From: Saccharopolyspora soli
GTDB taxonomy: Bacteria > Actinomycetota > Actinomycetes > Mycobacteriales > Pseudonocardiaceae
DNA length: 40,777 bases
Assembly: GCF_022678645.1 (NCBI RefSeq)
Contig: NZ_JALBWV010000073.1
Span: 1 to 40,777 of the forward strand
Direction: 5' to 3'
Part shown: positions 27,759-35,496 of the stretch, one piece after another
How the letters are laid out: each line of letters begins with the position of its first letter
How positions within the stretch are numbered: position 1 is the stretch's first letter
Position numbers and translations under genes: made by a program
Notes under the pieces: generated by a model
Database searches by the model: none
The model's input: only the letters and a program-made list of their open reading frames with translations
Told to the model about the DNA's origin: nothing

Positions 27759-28217
27759 ATGGACCAGGCCGCGCACCAAACCGCAGAAAAGGGTTCGCTC
27801 CTACTTGAGGACCAGCTGTGCTTCGCGTTGTACGCCGCCTCGCGGTCGGTCACGGCCCGCTACCGACCGCTGCTGGACGAGTTGGGCCTGACCTACCCGC
27901 AGTACTTGGTCATGCTGGTGTTGTGGGAGCAGGGCACGGCCTCGGTGCGAGAGCTGGGCACGGTGCTCCAACTGGAATCCAGCACGCTGTCCCCGCTGCT
28001 CAAACGCCTCGAAGCCAACGGCCTGATCCACCGTGAACGGCGCGCCGATGACGAACGCTCCGTCGCCATCCGTCTGACCCAGGCGGGTGCGGATCTTCGG
28101 GAGAAGGCCCGCGCGGTCCCCATCGCCATCGGCGAGGCGATGGGCCTGAGCCCGGAACAGCACGCCGCAGCCAAACAACTGCTCCGCTTGCTCACCGCGA
28201 ACCTCACCCGCAGCTGA
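27759..28217 (+). CDS. OhrR-like MarR-family redox-sensing regulator
   Basis: 152-aa MarR protein of the OhrR subgroup. The N-terminal LEDQLCFALYAASRSVTARY carries Cys21, matching the peroxide-sensing Cys of OhrR. It is followed by LGLTYPQYLVMLVLWEQG, the recognition helix LQLESSTLSPLLKRLEANGL and the wing RRADDERSVAIRLT. ATG 27759 has a GAGGA site; an upstream ATG at 27720 lacks one. The usual ohr peroxidase gene is absent; an esterase is divergent instead. Family and Cys are clear; the inducer is inferred. Confidence 0.92.
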   Translation: MDQAAHQTAEKGSLLLEDQLCFALYAASRSVTARYRPLLDELGLTYPQYLVMLVLWEQGTASVRELGTVLQLESSTLSPLLKRLEANGLIHRERRADDERSVAIRLTQAGADLREKARAVPIAIGEAMGLSPEQHAAAKQLLRLLTANLTRS

Positions 28218-28287
28218 CCAACGCTCGTCCCCGGATCCTGGGACCAAGAACTCGCGCGGATTGGGCGTGCCGAGGGGGTCGTCAGGC

Positions 28288-28305
28288 AAGCGGCGTCAGC
28301 CGCTT
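28288..28305 (+). terminator. Hairpin downstream of the OhrR-like gene
   Basis: AAGCGGC-gtca-GCCGCTT, a 7-bp stem with a tetraloop, 70 bp after the regulator's stop codon. A weaker GTCCC/GGGAC hairpin precedes it at about 28228-28245. Confidence 0.5.
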
Positions 28306-28340
28306 CCTCCCACTCTCGCAGCTGGCACCGCCGCGGGTTC

Positions 28341-28425
28341 TCAGAGGTTTTCTCGCGAGGACAGCCCCGACGTGGTGTATCGGCATGCATGATGTCGGGG
28401 ATCCCGGAGACGAGAAAGCCTCTGA
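28341..28425. mobile_element. MITE-like 85-bp element with terminal inverted repeats and 5-bp direct repeat
   Basis: Termini are TCAGAGGTTTTCTCG (28341-28355) and its near-perfect complement at 28411-28425 (14/15). A second inner pair, CCCCGAC (28365-28371) and GTCGGGG (28394-28400), makes a long folded structure. The element is flanked by GGTTC on both sides (28336-28340 and 28426-28430), as expected for a target-site duplication. It has no coding capacity. It lies between convergent genes. The parent transposon is not identified. Confidence 0.6.
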
Positions 28426-28467
28426 GGTTCCGCCACCCGCACCGCCACGCAAGACGAGCCGCACACT

Positions 28468-28941
28468 CTAAGGGGCTGGTCTGGTCTGGCGGAGGTGGTC
28501 GCTCAGGTCGCCGACCAGTCTGATGTCCACACGTCGTTCCGCGAAGCGCCAAGCCGCGTCATGGCGCTCGAACCGGTCGCGATACCGGCCAGCGGCAATG
28601 ATTTTCGGCGACTGGCCGGGAAGCGCCTGCAGGACGGTGACGTAGGAACGCGCGAAAGCGGTATCCGGAGCCCGCTCGTCTCGTTCAACGATGATGTTGG
28701 TGGTGACGTGCTGAGTCCGGGGTGTGCCGTCGGAGTAGACGATCAAGGTGTCGCGGAACCACTTCTCGATCGCTTCGCGGCCGACCAGCGGCGCGCCGCT
28801 GCCCCGGTAGGTGGCATCGGCGAGGAGGCTCCCGACCCCGGCGAAATCTCCGTCGTCGACGAGTTCGGCGTATCGCGCGATCAGGTTCTCGATCGCTCGA
28901 CTCGACGCCGCATCGATGGGAACGTGGGCGGACGTGGACAT
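28468..28941 (-). CDS. SnoaL-like / NTF2-fold protein
   Basis: 157-aa NTF2-fold protein of the SnoaL_4-like type: SRAIENLIARYAELVDDGDF (helix 1), VGSLLADATYRGSGAPLVGR, EKWFRDTLIVYSDGTPRTQH, VTTNIIVE and the end DAAWRFAERRVDIRLVGDL. The TxH pattern after GTPR is common in ring-hydroxylating beta-subunit-like and dehydratase-like members. ATG 28941 has GGAGG 6 nt upstream. It lies downstream of the P450-ferredoxin pair on the same strand, but a 12-bp hairpin intervenes, so it may be a separate unit. Confidence 0.87.
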   Translation of the reverse strand: MSTSAHVPIDAASSRAIENLIARYAELVDDGDFAGVGSLLADATYRGSGAPLVGREAIEKWFRDTLIVYSDGTPRTQHVTTNIIVERDERAPDTAFARSYVTVLQALPGQSPKIIAAGRYRDRFERHDAAWRFAERRVDIRLVGDLSDHLRQTRPAP

Positions 28942-29059
28942 GATCTGCCTCCGAATGGGCTCTTGGACGCTGCTCAGCGGACAAGCCGACACCGGGTGCT
29001 GGGCGCCCCCTGACAACCGGTCTTCGATCGATTTTCCTTTCCGCAGGCTGACGTTGACG

Positions 29060-29092
29060 CTTGGCGGGTCGAAAGGACGCCGACCCGCCAAG
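29060..29092 (-). terminator. Hairpin between ferredoxin and SnoaL-like genes
   Basis: CTTGGCGGGTCG (29060-29071) pairs perfectly with 29081-29092 across a 9-nt loop, 32 bp after the ferredoxin stop codon. It is a likely terminator of the P450-ferredoxin transcript. Confidence 0.72.
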
Positions 29093-29124
29093 TTCGGGAA
29101 CGACCGATCTCCACGGCTCGGTGT

Positions 29125-29322
29125 TCAGCTCTCGTCGACCGCTACCGCCCGCGCCGGACAGATCCGGACCGCCTGTCGCACCTCGTCGCGCACTTCGGCG
29201 CCGGGACGCTCCGTCAGCAGCGTGACGATCCCGTCGTCCTCGTGCTGGTCGAAGACTTCGGGCGCCACCAGCACGCACTGACCCGACGCCACGCAAGCGT
29301 CCTGATCCACCGTGACCTTCAC
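29125..29322 (-). CDS. Ferredoxin, 3Fe-4S type (P450 redox partner)
   Basis: 65-aa ferredoxin. Cys10 and Cys16 (CVASGQC) and Cys55 (RICPARA) give the three ligands of a [3Fe-4S] cluster, as in the SuaB/SubB-type ferredoxins that reduce actinomycete P450s. The acidic middle segment (FDQHEDDG) is typical for reductase and P450 docking. It starts 30 bp after the P450 stop and has a GGAGGAGATG-type site, so the two are an operon. No ferredoxin reductase gene is in the window. Confidence 0.95.
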   Translation of the reverse strand: MKVTVDQDACVASGQCVLVAPEVFDQHEDDGIVTLLTERPGAEVRDEVRQAVRICPARAVAVDES

Positions 29323-29352
29323 GTCATCTCCTCCTTCTGCGATTGCCGACGG

Positions 29353-30570
29353 CTACCAGGTGACGGGCAGTTCGTGGACGCCGTAGACCAGCATGTCCGT
29401 CTTGAACGGCAACTCCTCGACAGGCGCGGCGAGCCGGAGGGTGGGGATGCGGCGCAGCAGCGCCGGGTAGGCGACCTGGAGCTCGACCCGTGCCAGCGGC
29501 TGGCCGAGGCACTGGTGCACGCCGTATCCGAAGGTGATGTGGTGGCGTGCGGGTCGGTGGATGTCCAGGGCGTCCGGGTCGTCGAACGCGGCCCGGTCCC
29601 GGTTGGCGACGTCGGTGGCGGCGATGATGCCCTCACCCTTGCGGATCAGCTGCCCACCGATCTCGATGTCCTCCAGCGCGGTGCGACGACGTCCGAAGTG
29701 GACGATCGTCAGGTACCGCAGCAGTTCCTCCACGGCGCCAGCCACGAGCTTCGGATCCTCGGTGTCGCGCAGTTCGGCGAGCTGGTCCGGGTTTTGCAGC
29801 AGTGCGACGGTGCCCAGCGCGATCATGTTCGCCGTCGTCTCGTGCCCGGCGACCAGGAGCAGTTGGCCCAGCGACGCGATCTCTCGGCGCGTCATGGCAC
29901 CGGTGCGCAGCTGGGTGACCACCAAGCGGCTGAGGATGTCATCGCCCGGATCCGCGTTCTTCTGCTCGATCACCTTCTCCAGGAAGGCCAGGAGCTCTTC
30001 GGTGGCCGCGATCCCTTCCTCCGCCGTGGCGTCCCGGCTGACCAAGACCTTGCTGAGGCGGTGGAAGGTGTTCCGCTGCTCGTACGGCACGCCCAGCAAC
30101 GTGCAGATCACCAGCGACGGCACCGGCAGGGCGAATGCCTGCACGAGGTCCACCGGCTTCGGGCCCGCCAGCATCTCGTCGAGCAGTTCGTCGACGATCT
30201 GCTGGATCCGCGGGCGCAGCGACTCCATCTTCTTGACCATGAAATCGGCGGTCAACAAGCGGCGCTGGGCCGCGTGCTCGGGATCATCCATCGCCACGAA
30301 GTTCCGGCTGCGCCTGCGGCGCTCCTGGAAGGCGACGGTCACCGGGGGATAGCCGGGAGCGTCGCTCTCCGCGCTCACGCGCGGGTCGGCCAGCACGGCG
30401 CGCACGTCCGCGTAGCGGGTGACGAGCCACGGCGTGCTGCCGTCCCAGATGCGCACCCGCGTCACCGGCGCCTCCCGCTGGATGCGGGCCAAGTCGGGTG
30501 GGGGATCGAAGGGACACCCGGCGGCCCGCCGCATCGGGTACGGCGCTGGCACCTGCAAGGTCTCGCCCAT
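29353..30570 (-). CDS. Cytochrome P450 (CYP105-like)
   Basis: 405-aa soluble bacterial P450 monooxygenase. The N-terminal PYPMRRAAGCPFDPPPDLAR and VRIWDGSTPWLVTRYADVRA are typical of the CYP105 group. The I-helix oxygen motif is AGHETTANM, the K-helix ExxR is EELLR, and the heme loop is FGYGVHQCLGQPLARVEL with axial ligand Cys354. ATG 30570 (GTG one codon earlier) follows GAGAGAGG. The ferredoxin gene is immediately downstream. CYP105 enzymes act on xenobiotics, fatty acids and antibiotic scaffolds; the substrate here is unknown. It is divergent from a TetR regulator, which suggests inducible expression. Confidence 0.95.
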   Translation of the reverse strand: MGETLQVPAPYPMRRAAGCPFDPPPDLARIQREAPVTRVRIWDGSTPWLVTRYADVRAVLADPRVSAESDAPGYPPVTVAFQERRRRSRNFVAMDDPEHAAQRRLLTADFMVKKMESLRPRIQQIVDELLDEMLAGPKPVDLVQAFALPVPSLVICTLLGVPYEQRNTFHRLSKVLVSRDATAEEGIAATEELLAFLEKVIEQKNADPGDDILSRLVVTQLRTGAMTRREIASLGQLLLVAGHETTANMIALGTVALLQNPDQLAELRDTEDPKLVAGAVEELLRYLTIVHFGRRRTALEDIEIGGQLIRKGEGIIAATDVANRDRAAFDDPDALDIHRPARHHITFGYGVHQCLGQPLARVELQVAYPALLRRIPTLRLAAPVEELPFKTDMLVYGVHELPVTW

Positions 30571-30597
30571 CACGCAACACCTCTCTCGCGCAGCACA

Positions 30598-30648
30598 AAG
30601 TTAGCTAACATATGTTTATTAAGTTGCCAAACGCATGTTAACCAACTT
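30598..30648. promoter_or_regulatory. Long imperfect inverted repeat, candidate TetR operator of the P450 operon
   Basis: 20-bp arms at 30598-30617 and 30629-30648 match at 16 of 20 positions (AAGTTnGnTAACATnnGTTT) around an 11-bp A/T-rich centre. The left arm contains the perfect palindromes GTTAGCTAAC and AACATATGTT. The site is 28 bp upstream of the P450 start, in the divergent region with the TetR gene. Confidence 0.62.
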
Positions 30649-30752
30649 CTTCCGGGGAGACCAGAGGTAGGCCCACCGCACCATGCGGAAGGACCACGTC
30701 CGGCCACCGCGCCGAAACCGGTCGCCGCGAACGTCTGAGTGAGAATGGGAAA

Positions 30753-31379
30753 ATGGCGGAGGAACGGGGCACGACGACGCAGCGGGTGCGCAACCGCTGG
30801 GGCGAGGGCGACCGGCTGCGCGGCGAAATCCTGGAAGGCGCCAGTCGACTGCTCTCCGAACTGGGCGCCTCGGACGCCCTGACGATCCGGGGCGTGGCGC
30901 GGGCCGTCGGCATCACCGCGCCGAGCATCTACCGCCACTTCGCGGACCGGGACGCGCTGGTGCAGGGGCTGCTGGAGCACGAGTTCGGGCGGCTGCGCGA
31001 GATGATGCGGGCCGCTGACGAAAACACCGATCCGCAGGACGTGGTGGGCCGGGTGCGTGCGCAGTTGCGCGCGTACTTCGATTTCGCGATAGCGAATCCG
31101 GGCCACTACCGGTTGATGCTGGGATCAGGACCGCACCGGTCGAAACCAGGCGAGCACACCGGACCGATAGCCGAAGTGGTCGATTCGCTCACCACGGCCT
31201 TCGCCCGCTGCGAGCAAGCGGGCTACCGCTTCCGCCTGGACAGCGCGTACCGGGCCGCGAGCGTGGTCTTCGTGAGCATCCACGGCCGGGTAGCACTCCT
31301 GCACAGCAACTACAGCGAGGACCACGCACGGGGGTTCGGCGCGTTCATCGACGAGCTGATCTCCCTGGTCCTGGCCTGA
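30753..31379 (+). CDS. TetR-family transcriptional regulator with WHG-type ligand domain
   Basis: 208-aa TetR protein. The helix-turn-helix is LRGEILEGASRLLSELGASD, then VGITAPSIYRHFADRDALVQ (recognition helix). The C-terminal domain FDFAIANPGHYRLMLGSGP and SIHGRVALLHSNY is the WHG-like type. ATG 30753 follows a weak GGGAA-type site. It is divergent from the P450-ferredoxin operon and is its probable repressor, acting through the repeat at 30598-30648. Confidence 0.9.
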   Translation: MAEERGTTTQRVRNRWGEGDRLRGEILEGASRLLSELGASDALTIRGVARAVGITAPSIYRHFADRDALVQGLLEHEFGRLREMMRAADENTDPQDVVGRVRAQLRAYFDFAIANPGHYRLMLGSGPHRSKPGEHTGPIAEVVDSLTTAFARCEQAGYRFRLDSAYRAASVVFVSIHGRVALLHSNYSEDHARGFGAFIDELISLVLA

Positions 31380-31383
31380 ACAA

Positions 31384-31407
31384 CGACAACCCACCGCGGA
31401 GTTGTCG
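31384..31407 (+). terminator. Hairpin after TetR gene
   Basis: CGACAAC (31384-31390) pairs with GTTGTCG (31401-31407) across a 10-nt loop, 5 bp after the TetR stop codon. Confidence 0.55.
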
Positions 31408-31549
31408 CGGCGAGATCGCCGTCCGCATTGCCGGGTTGATGAGAAGTCTTTAATCCCATCCTCACGCAGCGTCCACATTCGTCACTGAGAGTGTTTCTCG
31501 GTGTTGGAGTCGGCTCGCCGTGGCGAGCCCGTGGTTCCGGGAGGGTGTC

Positions 31550-31933
31550 GTGCCCCGTTGTGCGCGAATGTTGGCGTGGCTGTGGACGCTCGGGGGTGTT
31601 GCGTCGATGTTGCTCATCTGGTCGCACTCCCACCCCCACGCGGTTTGGTCACTGTGGACACTCAGCGACCTGGTCGCGATCGGACTCCTGGTGGCCGGAC
31701 TGCGGTTCGCGAACCGCCGGATCAGCTCCGTGCCTCCGGCGGCTCGCATGGCGGCGATCCTGCCGGAGCCCGAAATAAGCGGTAACGCACCAGAACGGAT
31801 CGTCTACCACAACGAGGCTTCCGTTCCCCGCTCGACATCAACGCAGCACGGACAACCCACAACGTGCCGACCCGAAGCTCCCTTGAACTGGCTCGAACCG
31901 GCGAGCTCATCGCCGCGGACAACAGTCGTCTGA
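31550..31933 (+). CDS. Hypothetical small membrane protein
   Basis: From GTG 31550 (GGGAGG 5 nt upstream) the frame encodes ~127 aa. Two hydrophobic segments are visible: MLAWLWTLGGVASMLLIW and LWTLSDLVAIGLLVAGLRFA. The C-terminal half is hydrophilic and of low complexity. I recognise no family. In the last ~130 bp, another frame on the same strand reads LDINAARTTHNVPTRSSLEL followed by ARTGELIAADNSRL and ends at 31973, which also looks protein-like, so the gene may be frameshifted or two remnants may overlap. Confidence 0.42.
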   Translation: MPRCARMLAWLWTLGGVASMLLIWSHSHPHAVWSLWTLSDLVAIGLLVAGLRFANRRISSVPPAARMAAILPEPEISGNAPERIVYHNEASVPRSTSTQHGQPTTCRPEAPLNWLEPASSSPRTTVV

Positions 31934-32001
31934 TCGACGCGGCCGCCGCTGAAGAACGGGAGACCTCCGGGTAACGGTGTGGTTACGCCGGTTCGCGGCC
32001 G

Positions 32002-32044
32002 TTGACTCGGCTTCATCCGCGTGCCTGTAATATGTCACATGTTA
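32002..32044 (+). promoter_or_regulatory. Promoter and operator of the peptide-uptake operon
   Basis: TTGACT (32002-32007) and TGTAAT (32026-32031) are 18 bp apart and make a plausible -35/-10 pair. The -10 overlaps an inverted repeat TAATATGT-c-ACATGTTA (32028-32044; one mismatch), placed to allow repression. The first gene of the operon starts 24 bp further on. No regulator gene is adjacent on the same side. Confidence 0.5.
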
Positions 32045-32067
32045 TTGCAGCTCCAGCTGGTGGTCAG

Positions 32068-33618
32068 GTGCCCGTGCGGATAGGACCGATGGCGGCCGCG
32101 TTCGCCGCGTCGGTCCTGCTACTCACTTCCTGCGCGACACCGGGCGCGGGCGATGTCGGCGGGCCCGCGCAGAACATCCTCGTGGTCACGACGCCCACCG
32201 AACCGGACAGCCTGGACCCGACGAATGCGAACAACTTCGCCGCGAGGCTGGTCTTCACCAGCTTCTGCGAGAAGCTCTACGACGTCGACGACCGGCTGAA
32301 CATCGTGCCGCAGCTGGCGGCAGCCCTGCCCACGTTCGCTGCGGACGGGAAGTCACTGGACATCCCGGTACGCCCCGGAGTCACCTTCAACGACGGCACC
32401 CCGCTGGACGCGGCCGCTGTCAAGGAGACCCTGGACCGGCACCGCACGTTGAAGACCTCCGCCCGGAAGAACGAACTCTCCGCCATCGCCGACGTCTCGG
32501 TCCGCGATCCGCTGACCGTCCACATCGAACTGAAGCGGCCGTCCGCGCCGCTGGTGGCACAGCTCGCCGACCGTGCGGGCCTGATCATGTCGCCGACCGC
32601 GCTGCAAAAGCTCGGGGACGATTTCAGCACCGCCCCGATCTGCGTCGGGCCCTTCACCTACAGCGGCCGACTGTCCGGCAGCGAAATCCAGTTCACCAAG
32701 TCGGATTATTACTACGACGCGGACAAGGTGAAGCTGCGCGGCATCGTCTACCGGTTCATCAACAACTCCGGCGTGGCCACCGCGAACCTGCAGGCTGGCA
32801 GCACGCAGGTGGCCGAGCACCTGGATCCCAGCGACGCGCTCAAGCTGCAGGCGGAACCGGACGCGCAGAATCGCGTGCTGCGCTCCGACACGGTGGCCTA
32901 CCAGTCCATCCACATCAACGTGCGCCCCCAGGTCGGTACTCCGTTGAGCAAGTCCGTCGATCTGCGGCGGGCGTTCGAGATGAGCATCGACCGCAATGCG
33001 CTCAACAAGGCCGTGTGGAACGACCAGAACGTGGTGGACTGCCAGCCGTTGCCCGTGCAGAGCGCGCTGCACAGCGACGTCAACTGCACGCCGTACGACC
33101 CGGAGGGCGCGCGTCGCATCATCGCCGCTTCCGGGCTGCCCACCCCGATACCGGTCGAGCTCATGGTGCTCACCGGTTCCGCCCCCCAGCGCGAGGCGCA
33201 GGTCATCCAGGCGATGGCCAACGACGTCGGGTTCGACGTGTCGGTGAAGCCGCTGGACCAGGTTTCGGCGCTGAAACTGGCCCGCAGCGGGGACTTCGAC
33301 GTCTACCTGCAGGGCTGGTCCGGGCGGGTGGATCCGGACGGCAACACCAACGACCTGGTGACCACCGGCGGCTCGAACAACTTCAACGGGTTGAGCAGCC
33401 CGGAGCTCGACTCGCTGGTGCAGCAGGCGGGCAGCACGAGCGTCCCGGACCAGCGACGTGCGCTGTACGCGCAGATCATCAGGCAGGTCGCGGACACCCA
33501 CGCGCTGCTCTACCTCTACCACAACCGCTGGTTCGTCGGAGCGAACAAGAACGTCCAGGGCATCGAGTACTACCCGGACGGGATTCCCCGCTTCAAGACC
33601 GCCTACTTCACCCACTGA
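32068..33618 (+). CDS. Peptide ABC transporter substrate-binding lipoprotein (SBP family 5)
   Basis: 516-aa extracellular solute-binding protein. GTG 32068 gives a short lipoprotein signal (MAAAFAASVLLLTSCAT) with lipobox LTSC and Cys22 as the acylation site. The body is a DppA/OppA fold: PTEPDSLDPTNANNFAARLV, PGVTFNDGTPLDAAAVKETL, APICVGPFTY, DVYLQGWSGRVDPDGNTNDL and the tail LYLYHNRWFVGANKNVQGIE. Anchored outside the membrane, it would deliver oligopeptides or a related cation-free ligand to the permease pair that follows 31 bp later. Confidence 0.93.
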   Translation: MPVRIGPMAAAFAASVLLLTSCATPGAGDVGGPAQNILVVTTPTEPDSLDPTNANNFAARLVFTSFCEKLYDVDDRLNIVPQLAAALPTFAADGKSLDIPVRPGVTFNDGTPLDAAAVKETLDRHRTLKTSARKNELSAIADVSVRDPLTVHIELKRPSAPLVAQLADRAGLIMSPTALQKLGDDFSTAPICVGPFTYSGRLSGSEIQFTKSDYYYDADKVKLRGIVYRFINNSGVATANLQAGSTQVAEHLDPSDALKLQAEPDAQNRVLRSDTVAYQSIHINVRPQVGTPLSKSVDLRRAFEMSIDRNALNKAVWNDQNVVDCQPLPVQSALHSDVNCTPYDPEGARRIIAASGLPTPIPVELMVLTGSAPQREAQVIQAMANDVGFDVSVKPLDQVSALKLARSGDFDVYLQGWSGRVDPDGNTNDLVTTGGSNNFNGLSSPELDSLVQQAGSTSVPDQRRALYAQIIRQVADTHALLYLYHNRWFVGANKNVQGIEYYPDGIPRFKTAYFTH

Positions 33619-33649
33619 CCGGAAAACCCAGAGAGAGTAGGGATTCCTG

Positions 33650-34603
33650 ATGATCCGGTTCCTGCTCCGCCGCATCGGAATCGCGTTGATCACGCTTTTC
33701 CTCGGCAGCATCGCGGTATTCCTCGGCGTCCGCGCGCTGCCCGGCGATCCGGCCGACGTGCTGGCCGGGGAAAGCCCCTCACCGGAGGCCCTCGCGGCGA
33801 TCCGGCAGCAATTCGGCTTGGACCAGCCGCTTCCGGTGCAGTACTTCTCCTACATCGGCCAGGCGCTGCGCGGCAACCTGGGAATGTCCACTCTGGACAA
33901 GATGCCGGTCACCGACGTCCTGCTGGAGCGGCTGCCCGTGACGCTGGAGCTCACCGCGCTGTCGATCCTGGTCGGGCTGGTGATCGGCGTGCTGGCCGGG
34001 GTCGTGTCCGCGGTTTGGCGCGGCTCGGTGTTCGACTACCTCGCCAACGGGTTCGGCCTGTTCGGGCTGTCCGTGCCGCACTTCTGGCTCGGCCTGCTGG
34101 GCATCGTCGTGTTCTCCATCCAGCTCCGGCTGCTCCCGGCGTCCGGGTTCGTCGGGTTCGCCGACGATCCGCTGGAGAACCTCAGCCGGATGGTGATGCC
34201 GGTGCTGGTGCTCGGCACCGGTTTCGCGGCGGTGATCATGCGGCAGAGCCGTTCCGCCCTGCTCAGCCAGCTGTCCGCGGACTACGTGCGGACCGCGCGC
34301 TCGAAAGGGGTTCCCCGGTGGCGGGAAGTCAGCCACGCGCTGCGCAACAGCCTCACCACGGTGACCACGGTGGTCGGCCTGCAACTCGCCGGGCTGATCA
34401 GCGGGGCGGTCATCGTCGAGCAGATCTTCGTCATACCGGGCTTCGGAAAGCTCATCGTGGATGGTGTTTCGTCCCGGAACTACCCGGTGGTCCAGGGTGC
34501 CGTGCTGGTCACCGTCGTCGGCTACGTGCTGGTGAACCTGCTCGTCGACATCGCCTACGCCTACCTCAACCCACGTGTGCGACTGTCCGGAGGAACCACT
34601 TGA
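33650..34603 (+). CDS. Peptide ABC transporter permease, DppB-like
   Basis: 317-aa membrane protein with six predicted helices: LLRRIGIALITLFLGSIAVF (TM1), the DppB-type ALPGDPADVLAGESPSPEAL extracellular start, and the cytoplasmic EAA loop ADYVRTARSKGVPRWREVSH that docks on the ATPases. The C-terminal helices include GAVIVEQIFVIPGFGKLIVDG. ATG 33650 has an AGAGAGTAGGGA site. The stop overlaps the next permease start (TTGA). Confidence 0.94.
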   Translation: MIRFLLRRIGIALITLFLGSIAVFLGVRALPGDPADVLAGESPSPEALAAIRQQFGLDQPLPVQYFSYIGQALRGNLGMSTLDKMPVTDVLLERLPVTLELTALSILVGLVIGVLAGVVSAVWRGSVFDYLANGFGLFGLSVPHFWLGLLGIVVFSIQLRLLPASGFVGFADDPLENLSRMVMPVLVLGTGFAAVIMRQSRSALLSQLSADYVRTARSKGVPRWREVSHALRNSLTTVTTVVGLQLAGLISGAVIVEQIFVIPGFGKLIVDGVSSRNYPVVQGAVLVTVVGYVLVNLLVDIAYAYLNPRVRLSGGTT

Positions 34604-35496
34604 ACACCCCAGCGCCCCCAGAGGTGATCGGGCGCGCCGCGCCCGCACCCGCAGCCCCCGCCGGAGCGGCGCGATGGCGCCGGGTCGCGCGGCGTTTCCT
34701 ACGTCGGAAGATGGCCGTGGCGGGCGCCGTGCTCGTGCTGGCGTTCCTGCTGCTGGCACTGGTCGGTCCGCTGGTCACCGCCGATCCGGCCCGGTTGGGG
34801 CTGGACCACATCCTGCAGGGACCGTCGGCGGCGCACCTGCTGGGCACCGACGACCTCGGCCGGGACGTCCTCGCCCGGATCTGCAACGGCGCCCAGGTCT
34901 CGCTGCTGGCAGGTGTCTTCTCCACCGCGCTGGCGATGCTGGTCGGCATCCCGATCGGGCTGCTCGCCGGTTTCTACCGGGGCTGGACCGACTCCGTCCT
35001 GATGCGGGTGAACGACGTGGTGCTGTCGTTCCCGTTCCTGATCTTCGCCGTGGTGATGGCCGCGATCCTCGGCCCGTCGCTGCCGAACGTGATCGTCGCG
35101 CTGGCCGTGGCGGAAGTCCCGTCGGTGGTGCGGATCGTGCGCGGCGAGACGATCGCGTTGCGCGAGCAGGAATTCGTCGAGGCCGCGGTGGCGGACGGCG
35201 CTGGCGACGTCGCGATCATGGCCAGGACCGTGCTGCCCAACATGACGAACACGCTGATCGTGAAGGCCACCGTCGCCATCCCCGCCGGGATCATCGGCGA
35301 GGCGGCGCTGAGCTTCCTCGGCCTCGGCGTGCAGCCGCCCACCGCGTCCTGGGGCGTCATGCTCACCAGCGCCCAGCAGTTCCTCACCCAGGACCCGCTG
35401 CTCGCGCTGTTCCCCGGCATCGCCATCGCCCTCACCACGCTCGGGTTCAACCTGCTCGGCGACGGCCTCCGCGACGTACTGGATCCGAGGGGTTGA
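34600..35496 (+). CDS. Peptide ABC transporter permease, DppC-like
   Basis: 298-aa partner permease. TTG 34600 has GGAGG 6 nt upstream and overlaps the DppB stop by 4 bp. N-terminal proline/alanine-rich cytoplasmic tail, then FLRRKMAVAGAVLVLAFLLL (TM1), HLLGTDDLGRDVLARICNGA (DppC hallmark) and the EAA loop EFVEAAVADGAGDVAIMART. It ends LLGDGLRDVLDPRG, the typical DppC C-terminus. Confidence 0.95.
   Translation: MNTPAPPEVIGRAAPAPAAPAGAARWRRVARRFLRRKMAVAGAVLVLAFLLLALVGPLVTADPARLGLDHILQGPSAAHLLGTDDLGRDVLARICNGAQVSLLAGVFSTALAMLVGIPIGLLAGFYRGWTDSVLMRVNDVVLSFPFLIFAVVMAAILGPSLPNVIVALAVAEVPSVVRIVRGETIALREQEFVEAAVADGAGDVAIMARTVLPNMTNTLIVKATVAIPAGIIGEAALSFLGLGVQPPTASWGVMLTSAQQFLTQDPLLALFPGIAIALTTLGFNLLGDGLRDVLDPRG

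Noticed and set aside
32002..32067. Longer N-terminus for the substrate-binding protein from 32002
   Set aside because: It would put 22 extra residues before the lipoprotein signal and would run through the predicted promoter and operator; GTG 32068 gives a normal signal length.
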